This document shows, piece after piece, positions 1 through 14,312 of a stretch of DNA of 64,000 nucleotides (positions are counted from its first letter, which is position 1; the number at the start of each line of letters is the position of its first letter). The DNA comes from Lamellibrachia columna. Its lineage: Eukaryota; Annelida; Polychaeta; Sabellida; Siboglinidae. Where the stretch lies: NCBI GenBank assembly GCA_963662155.1, contig OY759267.1, forward strand, positions 16,768,489 through 16,832,488, in the 5' to 3' direction. The notes under the pieces were generated by a model. The model had not been told where the DNA came from and searched no databases. It saw only the letters and a program-made list of their open reading frames with translations. Both the position numbers and the translations under genes were made by a program.

Positions 1-5
1 GTGTG

Positions 6-49
<44 letters not shown>

Positions 50-220
50 TGTGTGTGTGTGTGCGTGCGTGTGTGTATGTGTTTGTGTTCATGTTGGGTA
101 ATGAGTGTGCGTGTGTGAGTGTATGCCCATGTTGAGTAATGCTTCATGTGTGTTGTTTGTGGGGGTGGTTGTGTGAGTGCGTGTGTGCGTGCATGTATGC
201 CTGCATGCGTGCGTGTACCC
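1..220. repeat. (GTGC)n/(GT)n simple repeat
   Basis: The window opens inside a tetranucleotide GTGC array that decays into GT-rich sequence with short direct repeats around the phrase gttgagtaatg. No coding potential is visible. The array is cut by the window edge, so its full length is unknown. Confidence 0.9.
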
Positions 221-390
221 ATGTTCAGTAATGACTCTTGCATTGGGTTAGGCTATGACTCGGACCATCTTGGGTAATATGATAACTCATGCCCATAGTA
301 TCCACGGGCCATGTTCATATTTCCAACGCGTAATGTAAAATGAATCATTTGGAGAAAAAATGTTCTTCTCGTCCTCATGGAAAAAGAAAA

Positions 391-460
391 CAACCCACGT
401 ATGCAATAATGTAAACAACCCACGTGTGCAATAATGTAAACAACCCACGTGTGCAATAAT
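391..460. repeat. 25-bp tandem repeat, 3 copies
   Basis: Three head-to-tail copies of a 25-bp unit (caacccacgtgtgcaataat plus gtaaa) start at 391, 416 and 441. The first differs by one base and the last is truncated. Confidence 0.9.
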
Positions 461-1240
461 GCTCATAGTAATAGTATTACTTTTACGTCAACTTTACAAA
501 CAGTAATTATCTAGTCATACAGCTCCAGAATATCAATGTGAAAAAGTGGCTCATATTACCGAACCTTCCCCTATATATGTATGCATAAATCGAGTTTGTG
601 GAATGAACAAGTCCAGACCAGGGGGTGAAATGTACAGTGTTTTGATTGGAAACCCCACTACACAAGTACTTGCCTTTACCCGGTTTTTACCTTTCTGGTG
701 ATGTACAAAAAACCTACGTCCTTTCCACATGGTGTCTGAGAACACATTTCAGCACGACATTAGGCCCAATAATAAAATGTGGATACCACCTCGTGCAAGT
801 GTTTGTCACACCGCCGGTGTTGACATTCTTTTGTCGCGCCTGTTTGTGAAGTCGTGACAACTGAAGGATAATTATAGCGCAGTATCCGGTGGATAGTCTA
901 ACAAAACGTCTTTGTCTAAGGGGTCGTTTGTCTAAGGGGTCGTTTGCAATTGGTGACATTTACCTGTTCGTACAACAAAATTGTCGGTCGCATGCGAAAT
1001 ATTACCATTATTGCGTCATGCCGGGAATTCACATTCATTATCAATATGACACCATGAAGTTGTTAGAAAATGAATACACAAAGCTTTAACATACGTATTG
1101 GAGATAAATGTTTGTAAACTTATTCTGATGGCTATAATTGTATGTCCTATATACATGCACTATGTCATAGCATTGTTGTATCAATATATTTTGTATCTGT
1201 ACAATTATCAACATTTTAAAGGACTAATTCGGGGAGAGGC
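461..1240. other. no recognisable gene
   Basis: I see no coding signature here. The only structure is a 16-bp direct duplication (tttgtctaaggggtcg) at 911-926 and 927-942. Confidence 0.6.
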
Positions 1241-1410
1241 GAGTCACCTGTTAGTGGGAACAACTCTTTAATTCTTAATTCGACACAGCGCTTGCATATG
1301 GCCATGTTGGCACCTACTGCTGGACTCCCAAACTACGTACGTCATCACTGCTTGTGCAGTTGTACTAATGGGTACAGACCGCTCTAATGACACTACATCT
1401 CTCCTCTCTT
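1241..1410. repeat. direct repeat flanking the Gypsy element (left copy)
   Basis: The first part (gagtcacctgttag... cgacacagcgctt) matches 5371-5430. The second part (acctac.gctgga ... gggtacagaccgct) matches 6200-6290 in the same order and orientation. In the right-hand copy about 750 bp separates the two parts; here they are contiguous. The pair brackets the Ty3/Gypsy relic, so these could be eroded long terminal repeats or copies of an unrelated dispersed repeat. Confidence 0.55.
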
Positions 1411-1714
1411 TACAATAGAGATCAAACACTTTAAAAAAACAAATGTTTAAACTGCCGTGAATAGCTAAGCTACACAATGCATTGTCCACAACAGAAGGTC
1501 TCTGATGTGACATTCATCGTAAATGCGTCGGGAGCAATGTCTTCAAGCTTCAACTCAGGGTGAGAATTACAAACAGTGTGAACACCAAATATAATCACTC
1601 TTTGAAAACTACTATGTGAACAAGACCATGCACCACGAGTACAGTTCATAACCATTTACTAACACTACTACTAGGACTACCAGCACTTCACTCCTAGGTG
1701 AATCTTTGTCACTC

Positions 1715-3118
1715 ACTCTTCTGTATACATCTTGCAACATAGTCCTTCAACCGCACTGGAGCACTCTTGTACCTGGAAGACCTTCTCATAGGTATCTCAA
1801 TGCTTCCACTTTCAGCTTCAGGAGCAATATTCAATGTGTCAGTTTTATGTGACAATGTCTCGGGTGTGATCGCAGGCTCCGATACTTCTGGTTGTGCCTT
1901 TAGTGACGTTTCACCACAGTATTCCGTAATATCTTCATAAATGATGAATTGCGAGTGATCACATGATCGTCCGACGCAGCAGTTATCATGCTTCCTTTCT
2001 TCTCCACAATTTCGTACGGTACTGGCTTGTACGGGGTTGACAGCTTAGCAGTCTTCGGTTGTTTTACGAGTACTTTGTCTCCAATCTGCAATGTCGTATC
2101 ATTGTGCGACTGTAAGAGAGATCCTTCCTGTAGTGTTTCGTGCGGGCATCTCGTTTGATGGCAAAATCAAGCTGATCTTCGAATGACACCTTCTTTCGCC
2201 TGGAAACCGCTGGGACTTCTGTTCGGAGTTTTCTCTTGTTCAGCATTTCAGACGGTGACATGCCTGTTGTCGTCTGAGGCGTTGTTCTGTAATGACGAAG
2301 GAAAGTGAACAACTTCTGTTTCCAGCTACCTGTTTCTATCATTGCAGTTCGGATAATCTTTCCAAGTGTCCTCACGTATCGCTCCGCTTCTCCATTCACC
2401 TGGGGCCACAGCGGTATTTTTTTGCGATGTCGAAATCCTATGAACCTCGCCCAGTTGTCAAATTCGTCACTGTCGATAGACGGGCCATTATCAGACTTCA
2501 CAACCTCAGGTATTCACTGTCTTGCAAATATTGCACCCAATTTTGGAATCGTTGCCCTAGCAGACGTCGAGTGTAGTGTCTCTATTTCAGGATACCGACT
2601 GTAGTCATCGATGTCTACAAGTATGTATTCACCAGTCCACAGAAGTCGATAGACACTTCTTTCCAAGGTTCCTTCGGAAGCTCTGTCATCTTGAGTGGTT
2701 CCTTGTTCGTAGAATCTGTGCATGCCTGACATGGCAAACAATTTTGAACAACCATTTCCACACTCCTGTCAATGCCTGGAAACCATACGGTCTCTCGGAG
2801 TAGAGCCTTCGTCTTTAGAATGCCCTGGTGGCTGGCATTGGCAATATTCACAGCACGGTTCTGCAATATCTCTGGGAGAATGATTCTTTCTCCTCGGAGA
2901 ACTAATCCATCCAGTATAGACAATTCGTCTTTGACACTCTTGTACGCAGCGTATTTGGCATCTAATTCGTGCCATCTTCCTGAAATAATGCAGTTCATCA
3001 AGAGCTGCAGTCCCTCGTCTCTTGCTATTTCCTTCTCGAGATCTTCTCTGAGAAAACTCTTCTTTCTTTCATCCTGATAGCTCTGAATTGCATTGATGAT
3101 GGGTCGACTGGTCTGCAA
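1715..3118 (-). pseudogene. Gypsy integrase, frameshifted
   Basis: The HHCC zinc finger is recognisable (ANASHQGILKTKALL ... QNCLPCQAC), followed by the catalytic core in pieces: VSIDFCGLV, then VDIDDYSRYPEIE after a frame change. Next come MKSDNGPSIDSDEFDNWA (second Asp) and PQVNGEAERYVRTLGK (Glu). The C-terminal part has LVKQPKTAKLSTPYKPVPYE, a GPY/F-type module, and a basic tail (RRSSRYKSAPVRLKDYV) ending near 1715. Breaks around 2500-2620 and near 2070 disable it. Confidence 0.85.
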
Positions 3119-3120
3119 AT

Positions 3121-3615
3121 CTAGCCATGATTGCTATCTTGTATTCCTGCAGACGGAGGATGTCGAGAAAGATAATCTGTCGGATTCATCTTTCCTGGAC
3201 GATATACCACTTCCATCTTGTAGGGCTGTAGACGCAGAAATTTTCGATGAAGTCTCGCTGTCGGTAATGAGGCAACTTTCCTCATGATACCCTCGAGTGG
3301 CTTGTGGTCTGTGACTACCACAAACTATTAACCTTCAAGGTGGTGATTGAAATGTTCACAACCCCAGCATATCGATAATGCCTCTCGTTCAGTCTGGATG
3401 TACCTCGACTCTGCGTCTGTTAGCGCTCGACTGCCATATTCGATTACGGAAATCTCTCCATCTATCTTCTTCTGTGTGAGAATCGCACCTAGACCATGTG
3501 GGCTGGCGTCCACCACGAGCACAGTGGGTAGCTTCGTATCGAAATAACTCAGCATTTCCCAGTCCGCCATTCGGTCCTTCAGCTCACTGAAAGCTTGTTG
3601 TTGATCTTCTCTCAA
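3121..3615 (-). pseudogene. Gypsy RNase H domain (RT core deleted)
   Basis: The segment begins LREDQQQAFSELKDRM, the usual linker just after the RT thumb. It continues with RNase H motifs: VVDASPHGLGAIL (first catalytic Asp), EYGSRALTDAESRY, TEREALSI (Glu), VVTDHKPLEGI (Asp) and the closing YRPGKMNPTDYLSRHP. A frame break lies near 3325. No FADD/YxDD-type RT palm motif exists anywhere between the pre-RT spacer and this domain. Confidence 0.85.
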
Positions 3616-4336
3616 TTTCCAAGGACAATCGTTTTTCGTCTCTTCTTCTGAGCGATCGGCTTTACATCTTCATTGATGTTCAACTTGAATTGTACGCCCT
3701 TCATCGTGCCTAGACCGTCAAATCTGTCTTTGTAATAGTCTACTACTTTGTCAAAGGATACTTCATCCATCTTCTTTATGAATGTTATTAAGCCAAGCTT
3801 CTCAGCTGTTTCATAGCTTAACAGATTGCTGGCTTTTCCTTTCATGACATAGACGTCAGTGATGGTTGCTAACTTCGTCTGTGGTGCCTTTACTCTCTCT
3901 TCCGGAAACAACTTAGCAGTGGTAACTCTCGTCGTTCACCCTCTGGACCGTATGAACACAGCTTCTTTGCAGGTCGACTAAGCTTCTTGAATTTCAGCTT
4001 TCGAAAAATGTCTTCTCCTATCAGGTTCACTTCAGCACCGGAGTCCACTAGACAGCAGACATCTATTCCTGACATAATTATGGTCGCCCTTCTGGTGCCA
4101 TTCTTTTGCCTCACACCAGAAACACAGGGGATTGTCGCATATTCTTCATCGTATATTCGGCTTTGAGTGACATATCTTTTCGAAGTGTCCAATTCTGCCA
4201 CACTTCTTATCTTTGGCCGGACAATCGCCTTGGTGTGGGTAGTCACTTCCACAGCGAAAACATTTCTTCTTTGAATCCGATTTCTTACTCCCATGTCTAC
4301 TCTTGGATCTATCACGGCTGTGTGATAGCCTGACAT
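3612..4336 (-). pseudogene. Gypsy aspartic protease and N-terminal pre-RT region
   Basis: The retropepsin signature is clear: LVDSGAEVNLI carries the catalytic D-S-G, following a stretch that binds substrate (GTRRATIIMSGIDVCC). It is followed by the spacer typical of Gypsy Pol before RT (KLGLITFIKKMD, YKDRFDGLGTMKGVQFKL, VKPIAQKKRR). A frame change lies at about 3900. The spacer should run into RT fingers and palm, but the sequence passes directly into the segment that precedes RNase H. Confidence 0.85.
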
Positions 4337-4916
4337 GGTATCGTGATCGACTTTGATAATTCACTGCACTCACTGAGGCTGATGTGTTCAACTCCAAGTC
4401 TCGAAATTGCACATCCATTATTTCAGTAGCTATGGCAGTATTCATAAACTTCTCTAGTGATAAACTATCTCTTATGGCCTTCTTTTCACCTCTGTCACTC
4501 GACAGTTGTTTACGAGTTGTGCCAGTTTTATTAGCTCGATAATCTGGTTCTTCTCCATCTCTTCAAGTTTCATCTCCTTAACTTTTTTGTTTACACGAAT
4601 GTAGAAACTGTCAATCGACACACATGGTTTCTGTTGAAACTGATGTAACATGTTCATGAGGTAGACACGGTTTAACCTTGGTAGTTTAATTAGTATAATC
4701 TCCATCTCCACCAATGTCTTCAAGACACTTCAGAAGTTTTTTTCCACCTGCGCCTATATAATGCAAGAGCATATTCCTCTTCTCCCCCGCGTCTGTGACT
4801 TTCATAGCGCGTAACATCGCCTCAAACCCCTCCAGCCATTCCTCCCACTTGGGTGCAAAAGCAGGTTCGTCTGTCACAGGAAACTCAGGGTAATGGGGCA
4901 GGTTAATACTAGCCAT
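4146..4916 (-). pseudogene. Gypsy gag, frameshifted
   Basis: The frame starts at 4916 with an ATG (MASINLPHYPEF) and shows the acidic, tryptophan-containing capsid N-terminus seen in Gypsy Gag (PKWEEWLEGFEAML). It breaks near 4690 and continues in other frames through a LVNNCR segment. It ends in a basic Ser/Arg region and a zinc-knuckle area (CFRCGSDYPHQGDC, then a second knuckle KKCGRIGHFEKIC that has lost part of its CX2C). The knuckle bound the element's RNA in the ancestral protein. At least two frame disruptions make this non-functional. Confidence 0.85.
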
Positions 4917-5370
4917 TGTAGGATAATATCATCAAAACAGAGTCAAACCACAAGTCTTATTCAGCTAGATGTGGTCTACGCATAACCACACTAGAGAACC
5001 ATTGCTGTACACGGCCTTGCACTCTCGGTGGCATTCCACTCTATCTGTGGTGCCCCCTGGCGAAGAGTCATTCATACAATTTCTGTCGCTCGTTTCTTCG
5101 TCTGTAAATGCACATATTCTCTTTATGGCTATATACATCGTTGACGACATAAAACTTCTTCATTTGGGACGTTAGCACAGTTACATATTTCTGTAGTAGT
5201 GTACTACAGTGTTAATTTTCACAGCTTGCGTGTTTCGGCAACAATATTTGTGTCATTCCCATTGGCGTTGCGCAGTGCGCTGGAACGTTTTATACACATC
5301 CGGGAGTAATGTTCATCGAAAATCAGTTACTCACAACATTGTTCGCATGACCGAGTCTAAGTGAATTAAA

Positions 5371-5430
5371 GAGTCACCTGTTAGTTAGAACAACTCTTTA
5401 ATTCTGAATTCGACACAGCGCTTAAATTAG
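5371..5430. repeat. direct repeat flanking the Gypsy element (right copy, part 1)
   Basis: About 60 bp nearly identical to 1241-1300, in the same orientation on the other side of the Gypsy relic. Confidence 0.7.
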
Positions 5431-6185
5431 GCAAAGTCAATCGCCATACAATTTTTTCTATCTGGCAGTTGCTGTTGTATAGGCGAAAGACACGCTTGGC
5501 AAAAGCGTACGCATTTTCATGAAAGGTGAAACCTTACAAAAACGCCATAAACAGAGCAATAAACACGTATTTCATGTCTGTATGCATTCTTATTTGTATA
5601 TCACTAAAGTTACTTGACAATAACTATGTAAAAGTGTGAAATTATTACCTTTTTGTTAGAACGCATGTGCTTGTCAAAATTTTTATATAACCGGATGTTA
5701 TGTGAGCGAGATTACCAAACGGGATTCTCGTAGATCAATACAAGGTGACGCTAAGAATTGTCGTCTGCTGGCCATAGAATCATTAATCATCCCCCTATAA
5801 ACTACTAACTTACTAACGGGTGTTTTATTGATGTCAGTGCTGCTGGCCCACTCTGACCTCATTCTACACGAAATCGCGTTTGACCATGTAACCCAAAGGC
5901 AACATCACGTGCACAGTAGGACGGTTATTTATGAAATAGTTTATATGTGACCGATAAATGTACTCATAAATAATTATTTGGAGCACATTTCTCCTGTTTC
6001 TTGACCCCCAAGTGTCGGTTGTATGTCACGGAATACACATGTGAAACGGTTAGTGCGTATCGGTTTTAAAACTTAAGTTATTAGTTCCGTAGCCATTTGG
6101 CTACGGAACGCCCAAATCCTTGCGTACGATAATCACGGCCAGGATCCACGCCCCAAAGCTCAAGAGCGGGACGGACGACTTTGCT
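5431..6185. other. no gene; separates two parts of a dispersed repeat
   Basis: No protein similarity is visible in any frame. The segment has no counterpart in the left copy (1241-1410), so it is either an insertion here or a deletion there. It contains the hairpin at 6084-6109. Confidence 0.5.
6084..6109. repeat. short perfect inverted repeat (hairpin)
   Basis: An 11-bp stem, gttccgtagcc / ggctacggaac, with a 4-nt loop. There is no downstream T-run and no attached gene, so no regulatory role is assigned. Confidence 0.85.
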
Positions 6186-6310
6186 TACGCTTACACATGA
6201 CCTTGCTGGCACCTACGGCTGGAAACGCAAGACCCAAAAACTACGTACGTCGTCACTACTTGTGCAGTTGCACTAATGGGTACAGACCGCTATTACTAAC
6301 TAACGACATT
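6186..6310. repeat. dispersed repeat (right copy, part 2)
   Basis: It matches 1295-1405 with about 85% similarity by eye, sharing the run ctacgtacgtc and the phrase gggtacagaccgct. Confidence 0.7.
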
Positions 6311-6446
6311 ACAGCCTCCGAGTGAACATTGCAGTAGTGCGTTGATTGCAATGAAGATACTCTGAATGGTCAAGAAACGACAAACGTAAAGAGTACCATA
6401 GTTTGCCAAACAAAACAAAGCAAAGATCCAGAAGCGAGGAACTATT

Positions 6447-9522
<3,076 letters not shown>

Positions 9523-9540
9523 GTGATGTATATATGTGTG

Positions 9541-9810
<270 letters not shown>

Positions 9811-9819
9811 TGATTGCCA

Positions 9820-10290
9820 ATGTCTTGTCAGGCTATGCAGTCCCGTCTCGTCGCAGTTGTATATGTCACCGAACCTTTAACCATCGATGATAGATAGAAT
9901 TCGCTGCTTCCAATCATTTGTGGTCACGGGGGAAACGTCGGCAGCTTCCCCGCAGATAAGGTGGAAGACGACGATGTTATGTCACTTGCGGAACGATTCC
10001 AGCCACCCGTTCGACGCTTTAAACTCGGTGTTCCCCAGTTGCCTTGCGTATTCGAGGGCTTTCTCCTGAACCATCAGGCCACTGAGGGGAATGTTCTGTG
10101 ATCGTGCCGTTTGGAACCACTCCCAGCAAACGACAATCACGTCGTTGCTGCCAGTCTTCTGCAGCTTGCATTTGCGGTCGAGGCAGCAGTTCTGCTTTTC
10201 TCTTTCGGATCGAACTGGTCTGTTTTCGGCCAATATAAAAATCGTCGGCTAACTGGCGGCAATATGTGCCTGATTCTGCTGCATTGATCA
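9820..10290 (-). pseudogene. pogo/Tigger-type transposase, N-terminal part
   Basis: Minus-strand frames show a CENP-B-type first helix-turn-helix (QLADDFYIGRKQTSSIRKRK), then the second DNA-binding module (LSGLMVQEKALEYARQLG, FKASNGWLESFRK). After a break comes the start of the DDE domain with IYNCDETGL, which holds the first catalytic Asp. These motifs are typical of pogo/Tigger/Jerky proteins of the Tc1-mariner superfamily. Frame changes and a stop interrupt it, and the rest is lost at the (TG)n array. Confidence 0.8.
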
Positions 10291-10305
10291 AGTTAGGAAC
10301 AACAA

Positions 10306-12500
10306 GATGGCGCCGGTGTATGGCGACACGTTGTGGCGATGCGTGATTGTTTGTGGGATTTCACTTGCTGTTTTGGCGGCTAGTACAGCTGCCTTGCACA
10401 GGTGTGAGCGTGGACATTTGCTGAATATTCTGGATTCAATGCATAAGGATTATTGATCTAACTTTGTCTCTGAGAATGTTTTCCCCGTCACCAATTATAC
10501 TCGACCTACTTCTGAAATCCACCACACCACGCTTCATCGCGCGCTCGCAAACGATTCAGACGAGGCGATGCACTGTGCAGATTTCGTCGGCGCGGCTCTA
10601 AACCACCGCTTCCTGCTACTGTTCTCGTTAACGTGCGCTCGCTCAAGAACAAAACGGACGAACTGTTCCACCTATTGTCGTTCAGACGTGAATTCAAGGA
10701 CTCTTCCATTTTGTGCTTTACTGAGACATGGCTTGACCCATTGCCACCTGACGCTGCCTTTACCCCACCGGGCCACACTGTGCTTAGGGCCGACAGATCA
10801 AGCGAACTGTCGGGCAAGGAAAGGGGTGGTGGAATATGCTTCCTTGTCAACCATCGGTGGTGCAATGACTCAACTTTTGTGTCCTCTTCCTGTTCTCCTG
10901 AACTTGAATCACTCACAGTTAACTGCAAACCGTTCTACTCGCCGAGGGAATTCTCCAGTGTTGTTTTATTGGGTGTTTACATTCCGCCCGACGCGAACGC
11001 AACCAGTGCAATTAACCAGTTGACTACCCACGTGTTGGCAGCAGAAACAACCTACCCTGATAGTGTCATCATCATCCTGGGTGACTTCAATCACACTAAT
11101 CTGAAGAAAGTTCTACCCTGATACAAATAATATGTTAATTGCTCCACTCGTAACAATAAAACTGTGGACCACTGCTACACCATCTTTAAGGACGCTTACC
11201 GGGCCACCACCAGGGCTCCATTGGGTGAGTCAGATAAAACAATAAAACCGACCACCAAGACAGTGAGAAAGCAGACTGCTGACTCGACGATTGCTTTGAA
11301 AGCTTGCCTTGACAGCACGGACTGGCAAATGTTTAAAGATTACTGCCCTGACCTCGACGCGTACACTGACACAGTTACTGCCTACATCAGCTAGTGTGAA
11401 GAAATCTGCTACGAGAGTAAGTTAGTTACAGTATATGGCCACGACAAACCATGGTTTACCAGGGACATTAAACAAAAACTAGCCATAAAAAACACAGCGT
11501 TCATTAGCGGCAACAGGGAAGAGTTTCGGAGAGCCAAGTACGCAGTGCCACAGGCGATTAGTTCGGCCAGGTACAAACACAAACGCAAACTTGAAAACCA
11601 ATTTGCTTCCAACAACGCCAGATCTGTATGGCAAGGGTTACGTCAAATTATACAGTATAAACCAAGCGCTTCAGTCATTCACAACGCCGATCTGTCCTTC
11701 CCCGACCAACTAAACGACTTCTACAACAGATTTGACAAGTTAAACACATCGCCGGAACAGCGCCCCCTACCCACAGACACTCTTCTGTCGCCGCATTTCA
11801 CCGTTAACGTTGCTGACGTGCGGCATTGTTCAAGCGACTGAGTACGCGCAAGGCTTCGGGTCCTGATAACATCTCATCATATACATTCAAAAATTGCGCC
11901 GATCAGCTTGCTCCAGTATTCGCTGACATCTACAATTCATCTTTACAACAGTGCATAGTTCCAATGTGTTTTAAAACTTCTGTGATTATACCTATTCCCA
12001 AGAAGGCTAAAGTCTCTACCATGAACGATTACCGTCCAGTGGCACTTACCTCAGTTGCGATGAAAGTTTTTGAACATGTTATGCTCCGTTATCTGAACTC
12101 ATCAACGACCGGTCTATTGGATCCTCACCGGTTTGCTTATCAAACTAACATATATGTGGACGATGCAGTTGCCTTAGGTTTACATTATGTTATGAAGCAC
12201 CTGGAATAACCGAGTACTTATGCGAGGATTCTTTTCGTGGACTTTAGCTCGGCATTTAACACCATAATTCCTGTGAAGTTGTTTGATAAACTTGTATCTC
12301 TGAATGTGCATACTGCCATCTGTCACTGGACTCTCAACTTTCTCCTTCACAGGCCTCAATCTGTCAAGGTCAACAACTCTTTCTCCAAACCTGTTATTCT
12401 TAACACTGGTGCCCCACAAGGCTGCGTGCTTTCTCCTTTCCTTTTCACTCTCTTTACAAACGACTGTGTATCTGGTAACCAATCTGCGACAGGGTGACTA
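10306..12500 (+). mobile_element. L2/CR1-group non-LTR retrotransposon relic
   Basis: An upstream segment (VFPVTNYTRPTSEIHHTTLH) precedes an endonuclease domain at 10633-11121 (SILCFTETWLD, ERGGGICFLVN, VYIPPDAN, IIILGDFNHTNL). After stops come LDHCYT-type and PWFTRDIK-type linkers, then [85 protein letters not shown]. The palm FADD and everything after are missing. The endonuclease and RT frames are interrupted several times. The lineage call rests on motif style only. Confidence 0.85.
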
Positions 12501-12654
12501 TAAATGGTTGGGTCCAAATTCCCTGTCCGTTGTCCACATTAGCCAGGTGGCTGCTATGGACAATTAGCGGACAGTGCTATCTAATAGGAAGTCATCCGGG
12601 ACTTTCAAAAGTGTATGTTATGTGCAGGTGTCCGCTAAGACAGATTTTACTACA

Positions 12655-12660
12655 CGCGCG

Positions 12661-12755
<95 letters not shown>
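12655..12755. repeat. (GC)n/(CA)n microsatellite
   Basis: A short GCGC run leads into a CA array with one phase break at 12691. Confidence 0.95.
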
Positions 12756-12758
<3 letters not shown>

Positions 12759-12826
12759 AAAGTTAGTTTAATCAACAGGGCAACAGCCAACACCACATAC
12801 AAGTTTTAAAACACAACGCCCGCCTG

Positions 12827-12831
<5 letters not shown>

Positions 12832-12866
<35 letters not shown>
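12832..12866. repeat. (CT)n microsatellite
   Basis: About 17 CT units, followed by a G-rich patch. Confidence 0.95.
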
Positions 12867-12869
<3 letters not shown>

Positions 12870-13508
12870 GGAGGGGTGTCACAAAGGAGTGGGGGTGGGG
12901 GGTTAATGCCACAAATCAATTCAGCTCTAACAGTTCGACATTTATATACCTAGGCCTAGTATGAGGAGACGGGTGCATAACACTATTGGTTCATTAATCC
13001 GTTCGCATATCACGCTAGGTAACTTACTTCCACCGCCCTCTCGCAGGAGTCGGTGGCGCTTTCGGCAAGATGGACCGAATCGTGGGCATCCACCGCCACA
13101 ACTTTACACCGATTCGTGCCCACACCATCAACTAGTGCATCAGGCGCGCCAAGCTTGGACAAGGCTAAACCGTCTGCGATCTCGTGTAGGGAGGTTTGAC
13201 GTCTCCATACTACGTCATCAACGGAGGCTGCCCTGTCTACCAACTACCTGGTGGCGTGCGACTCTCGGCACCAGACGCAACTACCCGCGAGTGGCTCGAG
13301 AAGACCGAACTTGATATTTGACCCGTGATGATGCATACGCAAGAAAACCAAGACTAACGCGACTGACGCGACATGATTTGTGACCGTCAGTTAGGCCCTA
13401 AACGCCAGCGCCTTTCTTTCTAAACAAGTTTCAATGTTGTTCTATCAGGAACTCTTCGATTATTTCAAGACCAGAAGCGAGCATATCAGTCCTATTCACT
13501 TACAAAAC
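12870..13508. other. no recognisable gene
   Basis: Open stretches exist on both strands (for example 12961-13314 plus), but their arginine-rich, low-complexity composition matches no family I know and has no splice or start context. Confidence 0.5.
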
Positions 13509-13740
13509 GTATCGTGTGATGTAATTGTGATGTTGTTAGTGAGGCGCAAGTTTCCGCGTATGCTTGTGGATGAGTGCGTGCGCGCGCGCACGCACACAAG
13601 TACGCAATCATGCACACACACCTGCTTGCAGAATAATCAGCTATATAACTCATTTCCGGGGCAGATGCCGAATCATCCATCATAAAAATATACGCGGAAA
13701 CTTGCGCCTCAATAACGACATCATAATTGCATGATACGTA
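13509..13740. mobile_element. foldback / MITE-like inverted repeat
   Basis: Two arms of about 50 bp (13509-13561 and 13690-13740) are reverse complements, with a perfect core gaggcgcaagtttccgcgta and about 85% identity outside it. They enclose about 130 bp containing GCGC/CACA runs. Terminal inverted repeats with no coding content suggest a non-autonomous DNA element. No target duplication was confirmed. Confidence 0.6.
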
Positions 13741-13809
13741 GCTTCAAAAGGAAAATGTCGCTACACAGCGAGACAGCCGCACACTTTGCTCCATTGTAAA
13801 ATATCGCGC

Positions 13810-14312
13810 AATGAATGTTTCAGAGCAGTGTGGTATTGCAGCTTCAAAGGGTAATCAAATTATTGGATTGATTAGAAGAAACATAACATACAAGGGGAAA
13901 AAGTTAATTATACCTCTTTATAAAGCAATAGTTAGACCTCATTTAGAATACTGTATACAAGCATGGAGACCATATCTTAAGAAGGATATAGAAATATGCT
14001 TTTCTCACCCAAGAAGGATAGCAGAACTAGAGGACATGAGGTAAAATTAGTAAAGGATCAATGTAGATTGGACATCAGGAAGCACTCTTTCTCACAGAGG
14101 ACAATAAATGAATGGAACAAATTGTCTACAGATTGTGTAACTGCTAGCAGCGTGAATATGTTTAAAAACAAGGTTGACACATATCTCAGGAGGGCGGGTT
14201 ATAAGTAGATGAGCATTGTTGGACTCTCGATAAGCCAATGGCTTCCTTGTCCACTTGCCATCTGGGCCTTTGGCTTGGATGGAAAATCTTGTTAAATCTG
14301 TCTCCCTCGTCT
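13810..14312 (+). mobile_element. CR1-like LINE, 3' half
   Basis: The RT C-terminal region is readable: EQCGIAASKGNQIIGLIRR, LIIPLYKAIVRPHLEYCIQA. After frame changes comes VKDQCRLDIRKHSFSQRTIN and the 3' tail with ggactctcgataagccaatgg and the terminal tcttgttaaatct. The same tail ends the full-length copy at 45936. The 5' half lies next to it in the opposite orientation. Confidence 0.85.

Larger units (their letters stand above)
1690..4960 (-). mobile_element. Ty3/Gypsy LTR retrotransposon relic (internal region)
   Basis: Reading the minus strand gives the Gypsy order gag - protease - RT - RNase H - integrase. The sequence is split by frameshifts and stops, and the RT core is missing, so the element is dead. 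Its style (RNase H, HHCC integrase, GPY/F-like tail with a YKPVPYEIVEKKG motif) resembles the K02A2.6-like Gypsy elements common in invertebrates. Terminal repeats are not clearly recognisable: a near-palindrome tgtagtagtgtactaca at 5193-5209 could be an LTR edge on the right, but no partner was found at the left. The component parts are listed separately. Confidence 0.9.

Noticed and set aside
391..460. CRISPR-like array
   Set aside because: Only three direct copies with no variable spacers, in a eukaryotic context; an ordinary tandem repeat. The same reasoning applies to the other short-period arrays.
5193..5209. LTR start (tgtagtacactactaca on the minus strand)
   Set aside because: Attractive as a Gypsy LTR terminus, but I could not find the matching copy near 1690, so LTR boundaries are left open.
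13010..13314. Arginine-rich frame and its antisense partner as a host gene
   Set aside because: No recognisable domain, no splice context, and composition typical of GC-richer non-coding DNA.
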